DNA of 27,041 nt. Origin: an uncultured Bacteroidaceae bacterium. Its GTDB lineage: Bacteria > Bacteroidota > Bacteroidia > Bacteroidales > Bacteroidaceae. Position 1 is the first letter of the stretch; the number at the start of each line of letters is the position of its first letter. The position numbers and the translations under genes were made by a program. Shown here in pieces: positions 1-7,862 of the stretch. The notes beneath the pieces were generated by a model, which worked only from the letters and a program-made list of their open reading frames with translations, made no database searches and was not told where the DNA came from. The DNA is taken from assembly GCA_934394435.1 (NCBI GenBank), contig CAKRRN010000032.1, positions 1 to 27,041 of the forward strand, read 5' to 3'.

Positions 1-58
1 AGTTAGAAAAAAAGAAAAGGACTATTATAACGGTCTACTATTACCGTTTTACAAGATG

Positions 59-78
59 GATAGTGCTTCTATCTTTTT
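59..78 (+). terminator. Weak candidate intrinsic terminator of an upstream gene
   Basis: A 5-bp stem (GATAG at 59-63, CTATC at 69-73) around a 5-nt loop is followed at once by five T residues (74-78). A second small dyad, AACGGT 29-34 with ACCGTT 43-48, lies just before it and is also followed by T residues. Both fit the 3' end of a plus-strand transcript that starts outside the window. The stems are short, so this is tentative. Confidence 0.3.
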
Positions 79-145
79 ACCCTGTTTATACCGTGAGAAA
101 ACGTATCTGCGGAAATCAATAAAAAGTCACTCTAAAAAGTAATAC

Positions 146-189
146 GACTTCAATGGCCAATGAAGACGACTTACTTGGCCATCGAAGAC
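146..189. repeat. Tandem pair of 22-bp near-palindromic units, possible operator
   Basis: Two adjacent 22-bp units (146-167 and 168-189) share 17 of 22 bases; each runs GACTT...TGGCCA...GAAGAC. The first unit is itself a near-perfect dyad centred on TGGCCA, matching its own reverse complement at 18 of 22 positions; the second is less symmetric. They lie about 60-100 bp upstream of the likely -33/-7 region of the efflux operon. A head-to-tail pair of dyads in this place is what a dimeric regulator binding two sites would use. The regulator is unknown, and no regulatory gene is present beside it in the window. Confidence 0.45.
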
Positions 190-250
190 TATATTACTTG
201 AACATTGAGGATTATGATAATTGCCGTTTTTCTTGAGCCTTGATGTGCTG

Positions 251-287
251 TTTGCAACTTGGTTGCAGCCTGTATTTTGTAATTTTG
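251..287 (+). promoter_or_regulatory. Likely promoter of the efflux operon
   Basis: TTTG at 251-254 could be the -33 element. Two -7 candidates follow: TATTTTG at 273-279 (18-bp spacing, one base short of consensus) and TAATTTTG at 280-287, an exact match to TAnnTTTG but with a long 25-bp spacing from that TTTG. Either gives a short leader before the ATG at 323. The choice between them cannot be made by eye. Confidence 0.5.
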
Positions 288-322
288 CTGCCCTAGTGAT
301 GGTTTATATCGTACAGTAGAAA

Positions 323-1834
323 ATGAAATATAGGTCGTTTTACATAGTGGTCTTGCTCGCGGTAGGACTGCTGGAGTCGTGTGGTAAGTCTCATTCTCAC
401 GGTCATGAGTCAGAAGAGGTTCATTCTGAGAAAATCTCACTTTCATCATACGGACAACATTATGAAGTATATTGCGAGTCGGATCCTCTGATAGTGGGAC
501 AGCAATCAGAATTGTTGGTTCATCTGACTCGTCTGTCAGACTTCAAACCTTTGGCAAAAGGTAAAGTATCGCTCGCCTTTTGTGTGGATGGTAAAGGTCA
601 AACGCTTCACTCAGATTCTCTTTTACGTCCGGGGGTGTGTAGCTTCGTTTTGACTCCTCAGAAGGTGGGTAAAGGTGAAATGCACATAAAGATCAATTCT
701 GGAGAAGGTGTCCAGGAACAGGTAGCTATTCCTATTCAGGTATATGCCGATCAGACGTCTGCGCATGAGTCTTTGAAGAGTCAGCAGTTGCATAATGCCA
801 ACACAGTGGCATTCAGTAAAGAGATGAGTTGGAAATCAGATTTCAGTACGGTGGTATGCCGGCTCACCCCTTTTGGACCAGCCCTTCGGGTAATGGCTCA
901 GGTACAGGCTGCTCAAGGCGAGGAACGTGATGTGGTGGCGCAAACGGCAGGAGTCGTACGCATGGGTTCGAATCCTCCTGTAGAAGGTATGGAGGTTCGC
1001 GTAGGAGAGACTCTACTCGTTGTAGATGGCAGCACCACGGCAGAAGGAAATCTGAGCGTGCGCTTTCACGAGGCGGAGACAGCCTGGAAGCGTGCGAAAG
1101 CCGAATTGGACCGTAAAGAGCCACTGGCAAAAGAGCATATCGTAAGTCAGAGTGACTTGCAGAATGCTCGTGCGGATTACGAAACGGCAAGGGCTGAGTA
1201 TGAAAGCCTAAAGAGGCTTTTTGGCAGGGGAACACAGACTGTAACGTCTCCTGTGCGTGGGTATGTAGCTCAGGTGAACGTCAAGAACGGACAGTATGTG
1301 GAGGCTGGGCAGAGTCTGTTGAGCGTGACCGATACACGTTGGCTTACACTTCGTGCCCTCGTAGCGCCTCAATCATGGCGTTTGCTTCCTCATATCAAGG
1401 ATGCCTATATTCGGATATCAGATTCAGACACTTTGACTTCACTCTCTGCTCTTGACGGATGTCTGCTTTCCTATGGCAGACAGATTAGTGTGCAGGAACC
1501 ACATATACCAGTACTATTCCAGGTGCGCTACAATACTCATATGTTACCTGGTTCGTGGGTGGAAATGTTTGTGCAGACGGAGACAGGACGAGAGGTTCTG
1601 ACTGTGCCTGTGGAGTCTCTTATAGAGGAAATGGGATTACACTTCGTATATGTGCAGTTGACTCCAGAACTTTTTGAGAAACGTGAGGTGACCATAGGAG
1701 GGACTGACGGAAAACGTACGGAGATTCAATCAGGACTGAAGGCAGGTGACCGTGTGGTGGCCAAAGGAGCTGTGCTGGTGAAACTCACGCAGGCATCAGG
1801 TGGAGTAGACCCCCATGCTGGACATTCGCATTGA
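323..1834 (+). CDS. RND efflux periplasmic adaptor lipoprotein (CusB/CzcB-like)
   Basis: Membrane-fusion subunit of a tripartite efflux pump; it would link the inner-membrane RND pump at 1879 to the TolC-like channel at 5075. The N-terminus is a lipoprotein signal with the lipobox LESC, so Cys20 should be lipidated. A His/Glu-rich stretch follows (residues 24-36, HSHGHE...), then an extra beta-rich domain of about 100 residues before the adaptor core. The core has the usual lipoyl/hairpin/barrel order, with a long helical segment around residues 245-300. The extreme C-terminus is again His-rich (HAGHSH, 498-503). His clusters at both ends suggest metal binding (copper, zinc, cobalt or nickel), which fits the pump type; the metal itself cannot be read from the sequence. 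At 503 aa it is longer than a plain adaptor because of the extra N-terminal domain. It is the first gene of the operon, with a 44-bp gap to the pump. Confidence 0.9.
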   Translation: MKYRSFYIVVLLAVGLLESCGKSHSHGHESEEVHSEKISLSSYGQHYEVYCESDPLIVGQQSELLVHLTRLSDFKPLAKGKVSLAFCVDGKGQTLHSDSLLRPGVCSFVLTPQKVGKGEMHIKINSGEGVQEQVAIPIQVYADQTSAHESLKSQQLHNANTVAFSKEMSWKSDFSTVVCRLTPFGPALRVMAQVQAAQGEERDVVAQTAGVVRMGSNPPVEGMEVRVGETLLVVDGSTTAEGNLSVRFHEAETAWKRAKAELDRKEPLAKEHIVSQSDLQNARADYETARAEYESLKRLFGRGTQTVTSPVRGYVAQVNVKNGQYVEAGQSLLSVTDTRWLTLRALVAPQSWRLLPHIKDAYIRISDSDTLTSLSALDGCLLSYGRQISVQEPHIPVLFQVRYNTHMLPGSWVEMFVQTETGREVLTVPVESLIEEMGLHFVYVQLTPELFEKREVTIGGTDGKRTEIQSGLKAGDRVVAKGAVLVKLTQASGGVDPHAGHSH

Positions 1835-1878
1835 CCTATACTCCTGAACCTCAGTAATTTCAATAAAACTAAGAAAAA

Positions 1879-4800
1879 ATGGATTTTATCAATCATATCA
1901 TACGCTTTTCACTCCATAATCGCTTAATCGTGCTTTTGGGAGCCGTCTTGGTGATAGTGGGAGGCTTCCTCTCTACGCGCCAGATGGATATTGATGTATT
2001 CCCAGATCTGACAGCCCCTACTGTGGTGTTGATGACTGATACTAAAGGTATGACGGCAGAAGAGACAGAACGCCTGGTGACCTATCCCATAGAGACAGCT
2101 GTAAATGGTGCGACGAATGTGCGTAGAGTGCGCTCTACCTCATTAAGCGGCTATTCGTTTGTGTGGGTTGAATTCGATTGGGGAACAGACATATACCGCG
2201 CGAGACAAACTGTCAACGAGAAAATTGTTGCTATGGGCGATGAGTTGCCAGAAGGTATCACGCCCATTATGGCACCGCAAAGCAGCATCATGGGTGAAAT
2301 CCTTTTTGTGAGTATGCAGGCAGGTGACACCACCAGCATGATGGAGTTGCGCACGTTGGCAGACTGGGTGGTGAAACCTTCTATTTTGGCCACAGGCGGT
2401 GTGGCGCAGGTGACCGTAATCGGTGGAGATCTGAAACAATACCAGATATTGGCAGATGTGCAGAAAATGGACGTCTATGGGGTAACCATGGCTGAACTGG
2501 AAGCCGCTGTGAGCGGACTGAGTCAGAATAGTACAGGGGGCGTAATACGTGAGTATGGTAATGAATATGCCCTACGGGGAATGGGGCGTACCTCGGATCT
2601 GCATGAGATAGGTTCTACGCTGGTGAAAAGTGTGAATGGGAAGCCTATAATATTATCTGATGTGGCGCAGGTGAGAATTGGTTCGGCAGTAAGGATGGGC
2701 ATGGGATCGCGTGATGCCAGACCTGCCATTATCCTTTCTATATCCAAACAACCCAGTATCAATACTCTGGATGTGACGGAGCAGATAGAGAAGAATCTTC
2801 AGGACGTGAAGAAATCATTACCGAGCGATGTGCAACTGGACACTCATGTGTTTCGTCAGGCAGACTTCATAGAGACTTCCGTGCACAATGTGGGAAGAGC
2901 CCTTTTGGAGGGTGCTGCATTCGTTATCATCGTGTTGTTTCTGTTTTTGGGCAGTTTCCGTACTACGGTCATCTCAGTGGTTGCTATTCCTATATCTCTA
3001 CTGGGAACTCTGATAGTACTTTACGTCTTAGGTATGGATGTAAATACTATGACGCTGGGCGGAATGTGTATTGCCATTGGCTCGTTGGTGGATGATGCCA
3101 TCATAGATGTGGAGAATGTATATAAGCGTTTGCGCGAGAATAGACGTCTTCCCAAGGAACAACAGGCAGCAGCCATAAAAGTGGTGTATGAGGCATCAAG
3201 CGAGATTCGCTCCAGCATCTTGAATGCCACTTTCATTATAATGGTTGCTTTCGTACCTCTGTTCTTTCTCTCGGGAATGGAGGGACGTATGCTCAAACCC
3301 CTCGGTTTGGCTTATATCATTAGCCTGTTTATGTCTCTGATAGTGGCGATGACCCTTACACCGCTGTTGTGCAATACAATATTGACGGGAAGTCGCTATT
3401 TAGACAAGAATCAGAAAGACAGCCGGCTGACCACGTGGCTTTCAAAAGCGTACTTCAATTCCTTGCAGTGGGTACTGTCACATCATAGAGGCGTGTTGGG
3501 ATGTACGTTGGGGGGCTTCGCGCTTGCCATCGGACTTCTGCTAAGTATGGGCAGTAGCTTCTTGCCGGAGTTCAACGAGGGGAGTGCAGTTGTATCTGCT
3601 GTGGCTCAACCGGGAGTATCACTTGAGGTTAACGGGATGCTAGGTGAAATGCTCGAGCGCGAGTTGCTTAAGGTACCAGAGGTGTATGAAACGGCACGGC
3701 GTACAGGACGAGGAGAACTGGACGAACATTCGCAGGCAACAAACAGTTCTGAGTTGGAAGTAAGATTTCGCTTGGATAAACGCACTAAAGCAGAGGTGTT
3801 TAATGATATGAGAACCCACATTGCAACTGTACCAGGAGTGGTATTTGCCATAGGACAACCTCTTGGCCATCGTATAGACCATATGCTCTCTGGTACAAAG
3901 GCAAACATTGCCATCAAACTGTTTGGCTCAGACCTTAGCAGAATGTTCTTGATAGGCAATCAAATAAAAAGTGCCATCGAAGGTATTGATGGATTAGTGG
4001 ATGTGGCAGTAGATCAGCAAACGGAGACTCCGCAGTTGCAGATAAAAGCAAATCGCCAGGCTTTGGCGCATTATGGGATTAGTATGCAGGACTTCAATAG
4101 ATATATAGAACTGGCATTTCCTGGTGCTAAGTTGGGAGATATCTACGAAGGGCAGAGACGCTTCGATTTGGTATTGCGTCTTGATAGCAATTATACTGCC
4201 ACTGCAGATCAGGTGGGTCGTTCGCTGATAGATACCGAGAACGGATGTAAGGTCGCTCTTCAGGATGTGGCGGATATTGTGCCAGCGGGTGGTCCCGGAA
4301 CCATATCGCGAGAGAATGTCCAGCGTAAACTGGTGGTACAAGCCAATGTTTCTGGGCGTGATGTGGGTAGCGCAGTAGATGAGATTAAACGTGTCTTGGA
4401 TGAAAAGATAGTGTTACCAGAGGGTTATCGTATTGAATATGGAGGACAATTTGAAAGTGCCAAGAATGCTCGGCAAACATTGCTGATAGCTTCGGTATGT
4501 GCCATCTTTGTCATTTTCCTTTTGCTCTATGGTGAGTTTCATGATGTATCGCTTTCTGTGATAGTCCTGCTTGGACTTCCTCTGGCGCTCATCGGGGGCA
4601 TATTATCTGTATTCTTTACTTCAGGAGTGATAAGTATCCCTTCCATCATAGGATTTATCACCTTGTTTGGTGTCGCCACTCGAAACGGAATCTTGTTGAT
4701 ATCTAAATACAAGCATCTTCAGCAGCAGGGAATCCCTCTTCAAGAGACGGTACTGCATGGATCTATAGACCGTTTGAACCCGATTCTGATGACGGCTCTT

Positions 4801-4992
4801 ACTTCTGCGTTGGCTTTGATTCCGCTTATTGTAAATAGTGATAAGCCTGGAAATGAAATACAAAGTCCTATGGCTATAGTGGTGTTGGGAGGCCTTATCT
4901 CATCCACGTTGCTGAATATTTATGTGATGCCAATCGTCTATCGGTGGTATGCGGAACATAAGGGACACCATGTTGCCGAACTCAAGCAATAA
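1879..4992 (+). CDS. HME-type RND efflux permease (CusA/CzcA family)
   Basis: Inner-membrane proton-driven pump of the heavy-metal efflux RND class, 1037 aa, the usual full length. It has the standard two-fold layout: TM1 at about 13-31, a large periplasmic porter loop, a TM2-6 cluster at about 340-500, then a second TM/loop/TM set ending at about 1020. The segment GSLVDDAIIDVEN in TM4 (about 401-413) carries Asp405, Asp406, Asp410 and Glu412, the acidic residues expected for proton relay in HME pumps. Residues 101-110 (WGTDIYRARQ) are also typical of the class. It sits between adaptor and outer-membrane factor, so the three make one efflux system. Whether it moves monovalent (Cu/Ag) or divalent (Zn/Co/Ni/Cd) ions cannot be settled by eye. 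A multidrug (HAE) role is less likely given the acidic TM4 motif and the His-rich adaptor. Confidence 0.92.
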   Translation: MDFINHIIRFSLHNRLIVLLGAVLVIVGGFLSTRQMDIDVFPDLTAPTVVLMTDTKGMTAEETERLVTYPIETAVNGATNVRRVRSTSLSGYSFVWVEFDWGTDIYRARQTVNEKIVAMGDELPEGITPIMAPQSSIMGEILFVSMQAGDTTSMMELRTLADWVVKPSILATGGVAQVTVIGGDLKQYQILADVQKMDVYGVTMAELEAAVSGLSQNSTGGVIREYGNEYALRGMGRTSDLHEIGSTLVKSVNGKPIILSDVAQVRIGSAVRMGMGSRDARPAIILSISKQPSINTLDVTEQIEKNLQDVKKSLPSDVQLDTHVFRQADFIETSVHNVGRALLEGAAFVIIVLFLFLGSFRTTVISVVAIPISLLGTLIVLYVLGMDVNTMTLGGMCIAIGSLVDDAIIDVENVYKRLRENRRLPKEQQAAAIKVVYEASSEIRSSILNATFIIMVAFVPLFFLSGMEGRMLKPLGLAYIISLFMSLIVAMTLTPLLCNTILTGSRYLDKNQKDSRLTTWLSKAYFNSLQWVLSHHRGVLGCTLGGFALAIGLLLSMGSSFLPEFNEGSAVVSAVAQPGVSLEVNGMLGEMLERELLKVPEVYETARRTGRGELDEHSQATNSSELEVRFRLDKRTKAEVFNDMRTHIATVPGVVFAIGQPLGHRIDHMLSGTKANIAIKLFGSDLSRMFLIGNQIKSAIEGIDGLVDVAVDQQTETPQLQIKANRQALAHYGISMQDFNRYIELAFPGAKLGDIYEGQRRFDLVLRLDSNYTATADQVGRSLIDTENGCKVALQDVADIVPAGGPGTISRENVQRKLVVQANVSGRDVGSAVDEIKRVLDEKIVLPEGYRIEYGGQFESAKNARQTLLIASVCAIFVIFLLLYGEFHDVSLSVIVLLGLPLALIGGILSVFFTSGVISIPSIIGFITLFGVATRNGILLISKYKHLQQQGIPLQETVLHGSIDRLNPILMTALTSALALIPLIVNSDKPGNEIQSPMAIVVLGGLISSTLLNIYVMPIVYRWYAEHKGHHVAELKQ

Positions 4993-5017
4993 GTGTAATC
5001 GGTAGTATGATTTTTCC

Positions 5018-5034
5018 TGTGGTTTTTTACCACA
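5018..5034 (+). other. Small hairpin between pump and TolC genes
   Basis: TGTGGT (5018-5023) and ACCACA (5029-5034) form a perfect 6-bp stem around a T5 loop, in the 82-bp gap between the pump stop and the TolC-like start. It could tune readthrough or mRNA stability inside the operon. There is no T-tract after it, so it is a poor terminator. Confidence 0.35.
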
Positions 5035-5074
5035 TCACAGAGAATAAATATAAATACTTGTTGAAGAAACCTAT

Positions 5075-6256
5075 ATGAGAAGAATAATAAGCATGCTATG
5101 TGCGCCTGTATTGACTCTTGGCCTTATGGGTCAGAATATATATGCTCCCGTATTAAATCGCGTAGAGCAAGGTAGCACAACATTACGTGTATTGAAAGAA
5201 CAGCAGAATGCCAAACAGAAAGCCAATCATGTGGGGCTTGCTCCTGCCGACCCAGAAGTTGAATTCGGATACTTATGGAGTCATCCTGCGTCAGGTGGAA
5301 ATCGCAAGGATGTTAGTGTGACCCAACAATTTGATTTCCCTACGGCATATGTTGAACGCGCCAGACTATCGGTATTGCAGGATCAGTCTGCAGAACTGAA
5401 CTATCGACAGCAAAGGCAACAAATACTTTTGCAAGCCAAACAGGCATGTGTGGAACTTGTATTTCAGAATGCATTACATTATATATATGCGCAGCAGACA
5501 GACTGGGCCAGAAAAACAGCCTCTTCATATGAATATATGCTGAAACAGGGGGAAGGCAATAAACTTGATTATAACAAGGCTCTTCTGAATCAGATGGAGA
5601 TGGAAAACCAGTTGCAACAGGTGGAGGTAAATCAGCAGCAGCAACTTTCGTTACTTTCATCTTTGGCTGGAGGACAGAGTGTGGAGTTGGAGGTTGCTGA
5701 ATACGCAGAGGAATATTCTTTACCGCAGGATTTTGAGAGTTGGTTTGTACAAGCAGAAGCATCCAGTCCGGCTCTTCTGTATTTGGGTTCACAGGTGAAG
5801 GAAAACCAACGTCAGATAAAAGTAGCACGTGCACAGGGGTTACCTAAGATTTCGGTGGGCTATATGGGAGAACTGGTACCGTCGCAGAAGTATAATGGTG
5901 TGACGGTGGGGATGTCCATTCCTCTTTGGGAAAACAGAGGACGTGTACGTCAAGCACGTACTGAAGCTAATGCTGCACAAATAGCGCTTGAAGATGCCAG
6001 AGTGCAGTATTATACTCAGTTACGTAGCCTCTATAAGCAGGCTCAACAATTGCAGCAGAGTATACATAGTATGAAACATTCCATACAAAAGTATGCAGAT
6101 TATTCCCTGTTACAGCGTGCATACGAGAGTGGTGAGTTAACATTGGCTGCTTTCTTGACAGAGAAGTCATATCTCTTGTCTGTGCAAATTCGCCTGTTGG
6201 AAACTCAACGTGATTTGGAACTTGTTTTGGCTTCGCTTGAAGCCTACAGCTTATAG
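5075..6256 (+). CDS. TolC-family outer-membrane efflux protein
   Basis: Outer-membrane channel component of the efflux system encoded just upstream. The start at 5075 gives a signal-peptide-like N-terminus (basic MRR, then a hydrophobic stretch to about residue 24). The body has long amphipathic helices rich in Gln, Ala and Glu (about 85-205 and 290-390), arranged as two similar halves, as in TolC/CusC/CzcC proteins. The strand segment ISVGYMGELV at about 263 and a later VGMSIPLW fit the membrane-barrel parts of each repeat. At 393 aa it is on the short side for the family but shows no break. It lacks a lipobox Cys, so it is probably not lipidated. Its stop codon ends only one base before the stop of the convergent sulfatase gene. 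Confidence 0.88.
   Translation: MRRIISMLCAPVLTLGLMGQNIYAPVLNRVEQGSTTLRVLKEQQNAKQKANHVGLAPADPEVEFGYLWSHPASGGNRKDVSVTQQFDFPTAYVERARLSVLQDQSAELNYRQQRQQILLQAKQACVELVFQNALHYIYAQQTDWARKTASSYEYMLKQGEGNKLDYNKALLNQMEMENQLQQVEVNQQQQLSLLSSLAGGQSVELEVAEYAEEYSLPQDFESWFVQAEASSPALLYLGSQVKENQRQIKVARAQGLPKISVGYMGELVPSQKYNGVTVGMSIPLWENRGRVRQARTEANAAQIALEDARVQYYTQLRSLYKQAQQLQQSIHSMKHSIQKYADYSLLQRAYESGELTLAAFLTEKSYLLSVQIRLLETQRDLELVLASLEAYSL
6229..6244. terminator. Hairpin at the convergent 3' ends of the TolC and sulfatase genes
   Basis: GGCTTC (6229-6234) and GAAGCC (6239-6244) form a perfect 6-bp stem with a GCTT loop inside the last codons of the TolC-like gene. It also lies 13 nt beyond the sulfatase stop on the other strand. 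No T-run follows on either strand, so termination here is only a possibility. Confidence 0.3.
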
Positions 6257-6257
6257 C

Positions 6258-7862
6258 TTATTGTCGTATAGGCATTGTTATGGGAAAGAGTGGGTTCGCC
6301 AGATGTTCCTGATAGGCAATGGCAATGAGTTGAGACAAGATACCAGGGTAGGTTTCACTCAAGTCATGATCCTCATGGATGTCTGTACTCAAGTCGTAGA
6401 GTGCAGGCTTTCCCTTCTTTACCACCATTTTCCATGAACCTTTTCTGACAGCCAATTGGTCTGTTTCTCCAAATTCCCAGTAAAGATGGTCGTGCTGAAT
6501 TTGTTCCATAGGTTTACCTTCCAAAGTGGGTATAAATGAAAGTCCATCAAATATATCCTGATTCCCTCTGCGGTATTTGCTGACATAGTTATTGATGCCT
6601 ATCGCTTGGCATAGTGTGGGCATTATGTCCCAGAATGCTAATTGATGATTGCTACGAGTGTTTGGTGTGGTGTGTCCTGGCCAGCGAACAATAAAAGGAA
6701 TGCGAATGCCTCCTTCATGACAACTACGCTTTAGTCCTTTAAGCTTGCCATCACGACCAAAGAACTTCGGATCGGCACCACCTTCCTCGTGGGGGCCATT
6801 GTCGCTGGTAAAGATAACTATGGTATTATCGGCAAGCCCTTTTTCGTTTAGCTTCTGCATCAGTTGCCCAACATAGCAGTCCATGCGAGTAATCATAGCT
6901 GCAAACTGGGCATGGGTGTGTAAGGTGGCGTTGTACCTGCTACCTTTATCCCCAGGGTAATTTTTGTCGTTTTTGAACTGGTTGATATAATGCTGAACAA
7001 TGCTGTCGTCTGGCTGCACCAGTTCTGCATGAGGTAAGGTATAGGCCAGCAGACCAAAGAATGGTTTCCCTTTCTTTTGCCTGTCGAGCCAATCCATGGC
7101 GTGTTGATGAATGAGGTCTGCGCTATACTGACTGCGTTTGCGGTAGTCTGCTCCATTCATTGGATGCTGGATGTTGTCTGTAAGCACTTCGCGTGTGACA
7201 GCTGTATCTCCCTCTGCACGGCTATATTTGTTGAGGAAGTTCGGGTAATAGAGGTGAGCTTGAAACTGGCATATATAGCCATAGAACTCGTCTACTCCAC
7301 GTTTGTCTGGTGTGCTGTATGAACCCTCGTAGCCACCTGCCCACTTTCCAAATTGTGCAGTAGTGTAACCCACGTCCTTCATGATTTCAGGAAGAACAAT
7401 GTGTGCTGTGTCTAACGGATGTTGCCCTGTGATGGCAAATTCGTGGTTCGAGCCATATGTGATGTCTCCACTCCAATATTCCTTATTGCCTCTGATGGCG
7501 CAGTGTCCTGTATGCTGGCCTGTCATTAGTGATGCTCTGCTCGGGGCACTTACGGGACTTCCTGCGTAGGCTTGTGTGAAGAGCATGCCTTCGTGAGCCA
7601 GCTGGTCAATATTGGGGGTCTGTATGTATGGCTGTCCGTAACATGCCAGATCACCATAGCCCATGTCGTCACATAGTATAAAAAGAATATTTGGCTTTTC
7701 TTTTGTCTCATGTGAGTCGCGATGTTGTGCCAGTTTGGCTTGGGCATTATAATAGGAGGAACCACATGCCAATAATGTCAGTGGTACAGTTAGTCTGATT
7801 CGACAACCGTAATCTGTAAAGCAGGATGCTTTCCTCATGATCGCTTTTTTAGTATTCGGCAT
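6258..7862 (-). CDS. Lipoprotein sulfatase, S1 family, serine-type
   Basis: Hydrolyses sulfate esters, probably on glycans. The active-site motif SAPSR at residues 105-109 (numbered from the start at 7862) marks a Ser-type sulfatase whose Ser105 must be oxidised to formylglycine by an anaerobic sulfatase-maturating enzyme (none in this window). Other family residues are visible: Asp65-Asp66 near the N-terminus, Lys173 in FGKW, His278 in LPHAE, and Asp354-Asn355 in SDNGPHEEGG (metal site). The N-terminus carries the lipobox LLAC at Cys33, so it should be a surface or periplasmic lipoprotein. A second ATG at 7838 also gives a good lipoprotein signal and avoids the 14-bp overlap with the GH30 stop; I cannot decide between them. 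It is the last gene of a HAD-GH30-sulfatase operon. The sulfated substrate is not predictable here. Confidence 0.92.
   Translation of the reverse strand: MPNTKKAIMRKASCFTDYGCRIRLTVPLTLLACGSSYYNAQAKLAQHRDSHETKEKPNILFILCDDMGYGDLACYGQPYIQTPNIDQLAHEGMLFTQAYAGSPVSAPSRASLMTGQHTGHCAIRGNKEYWSGDITYGSNHEFAITGQHPLDTAHIVLPEIMKDVGYTTAQFGKWAGGYEGSYSTPDKRGVDEFYGYICQFQAHLYYPNFLNKYSRAEGDTAVTREVLTDNIQHPMNGADYRKRSQYSADLIHQHAMDWLDRQKKGKPFFGLLAYTLPHAELVQPDDSIVQHYINQFKNDKNYPGDKGSRYNATLHTHAQFAAMITRMDCYVGQLMQKLNEKGLADNTIVIFTSDNGPHEEGGADPKFFGRDGKLKGLKRSCHEGGIRIPFIVRWPGHTTPNTRSNHQLAFWDIMPTLCQAIGINNYVSKYRRGNQDIFDGLSFIPTLEGKPMEQIQHDHLYWEFGETDQLAVRKGSWKMVVKKGKPALYDLSTDIHEDHDLSETYPGILSQLIAIAYQEHLANPLFPITMPIRQ

Noticed and set aside
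864..1235. 123-codon minus-strand frame inside the adaptor gene
   Set aside because: Antisense to a conserved gene, with low-complexity, Pro/Leu/Ser-rich content and no signal or motif.
5340..5834. 164-codon open frame on the minus strand inside the TolC-like gene
   Set aside because: It lies fully antisense to a clear family member, has no recognisable domain and no promoter; treated as a shadow frame.
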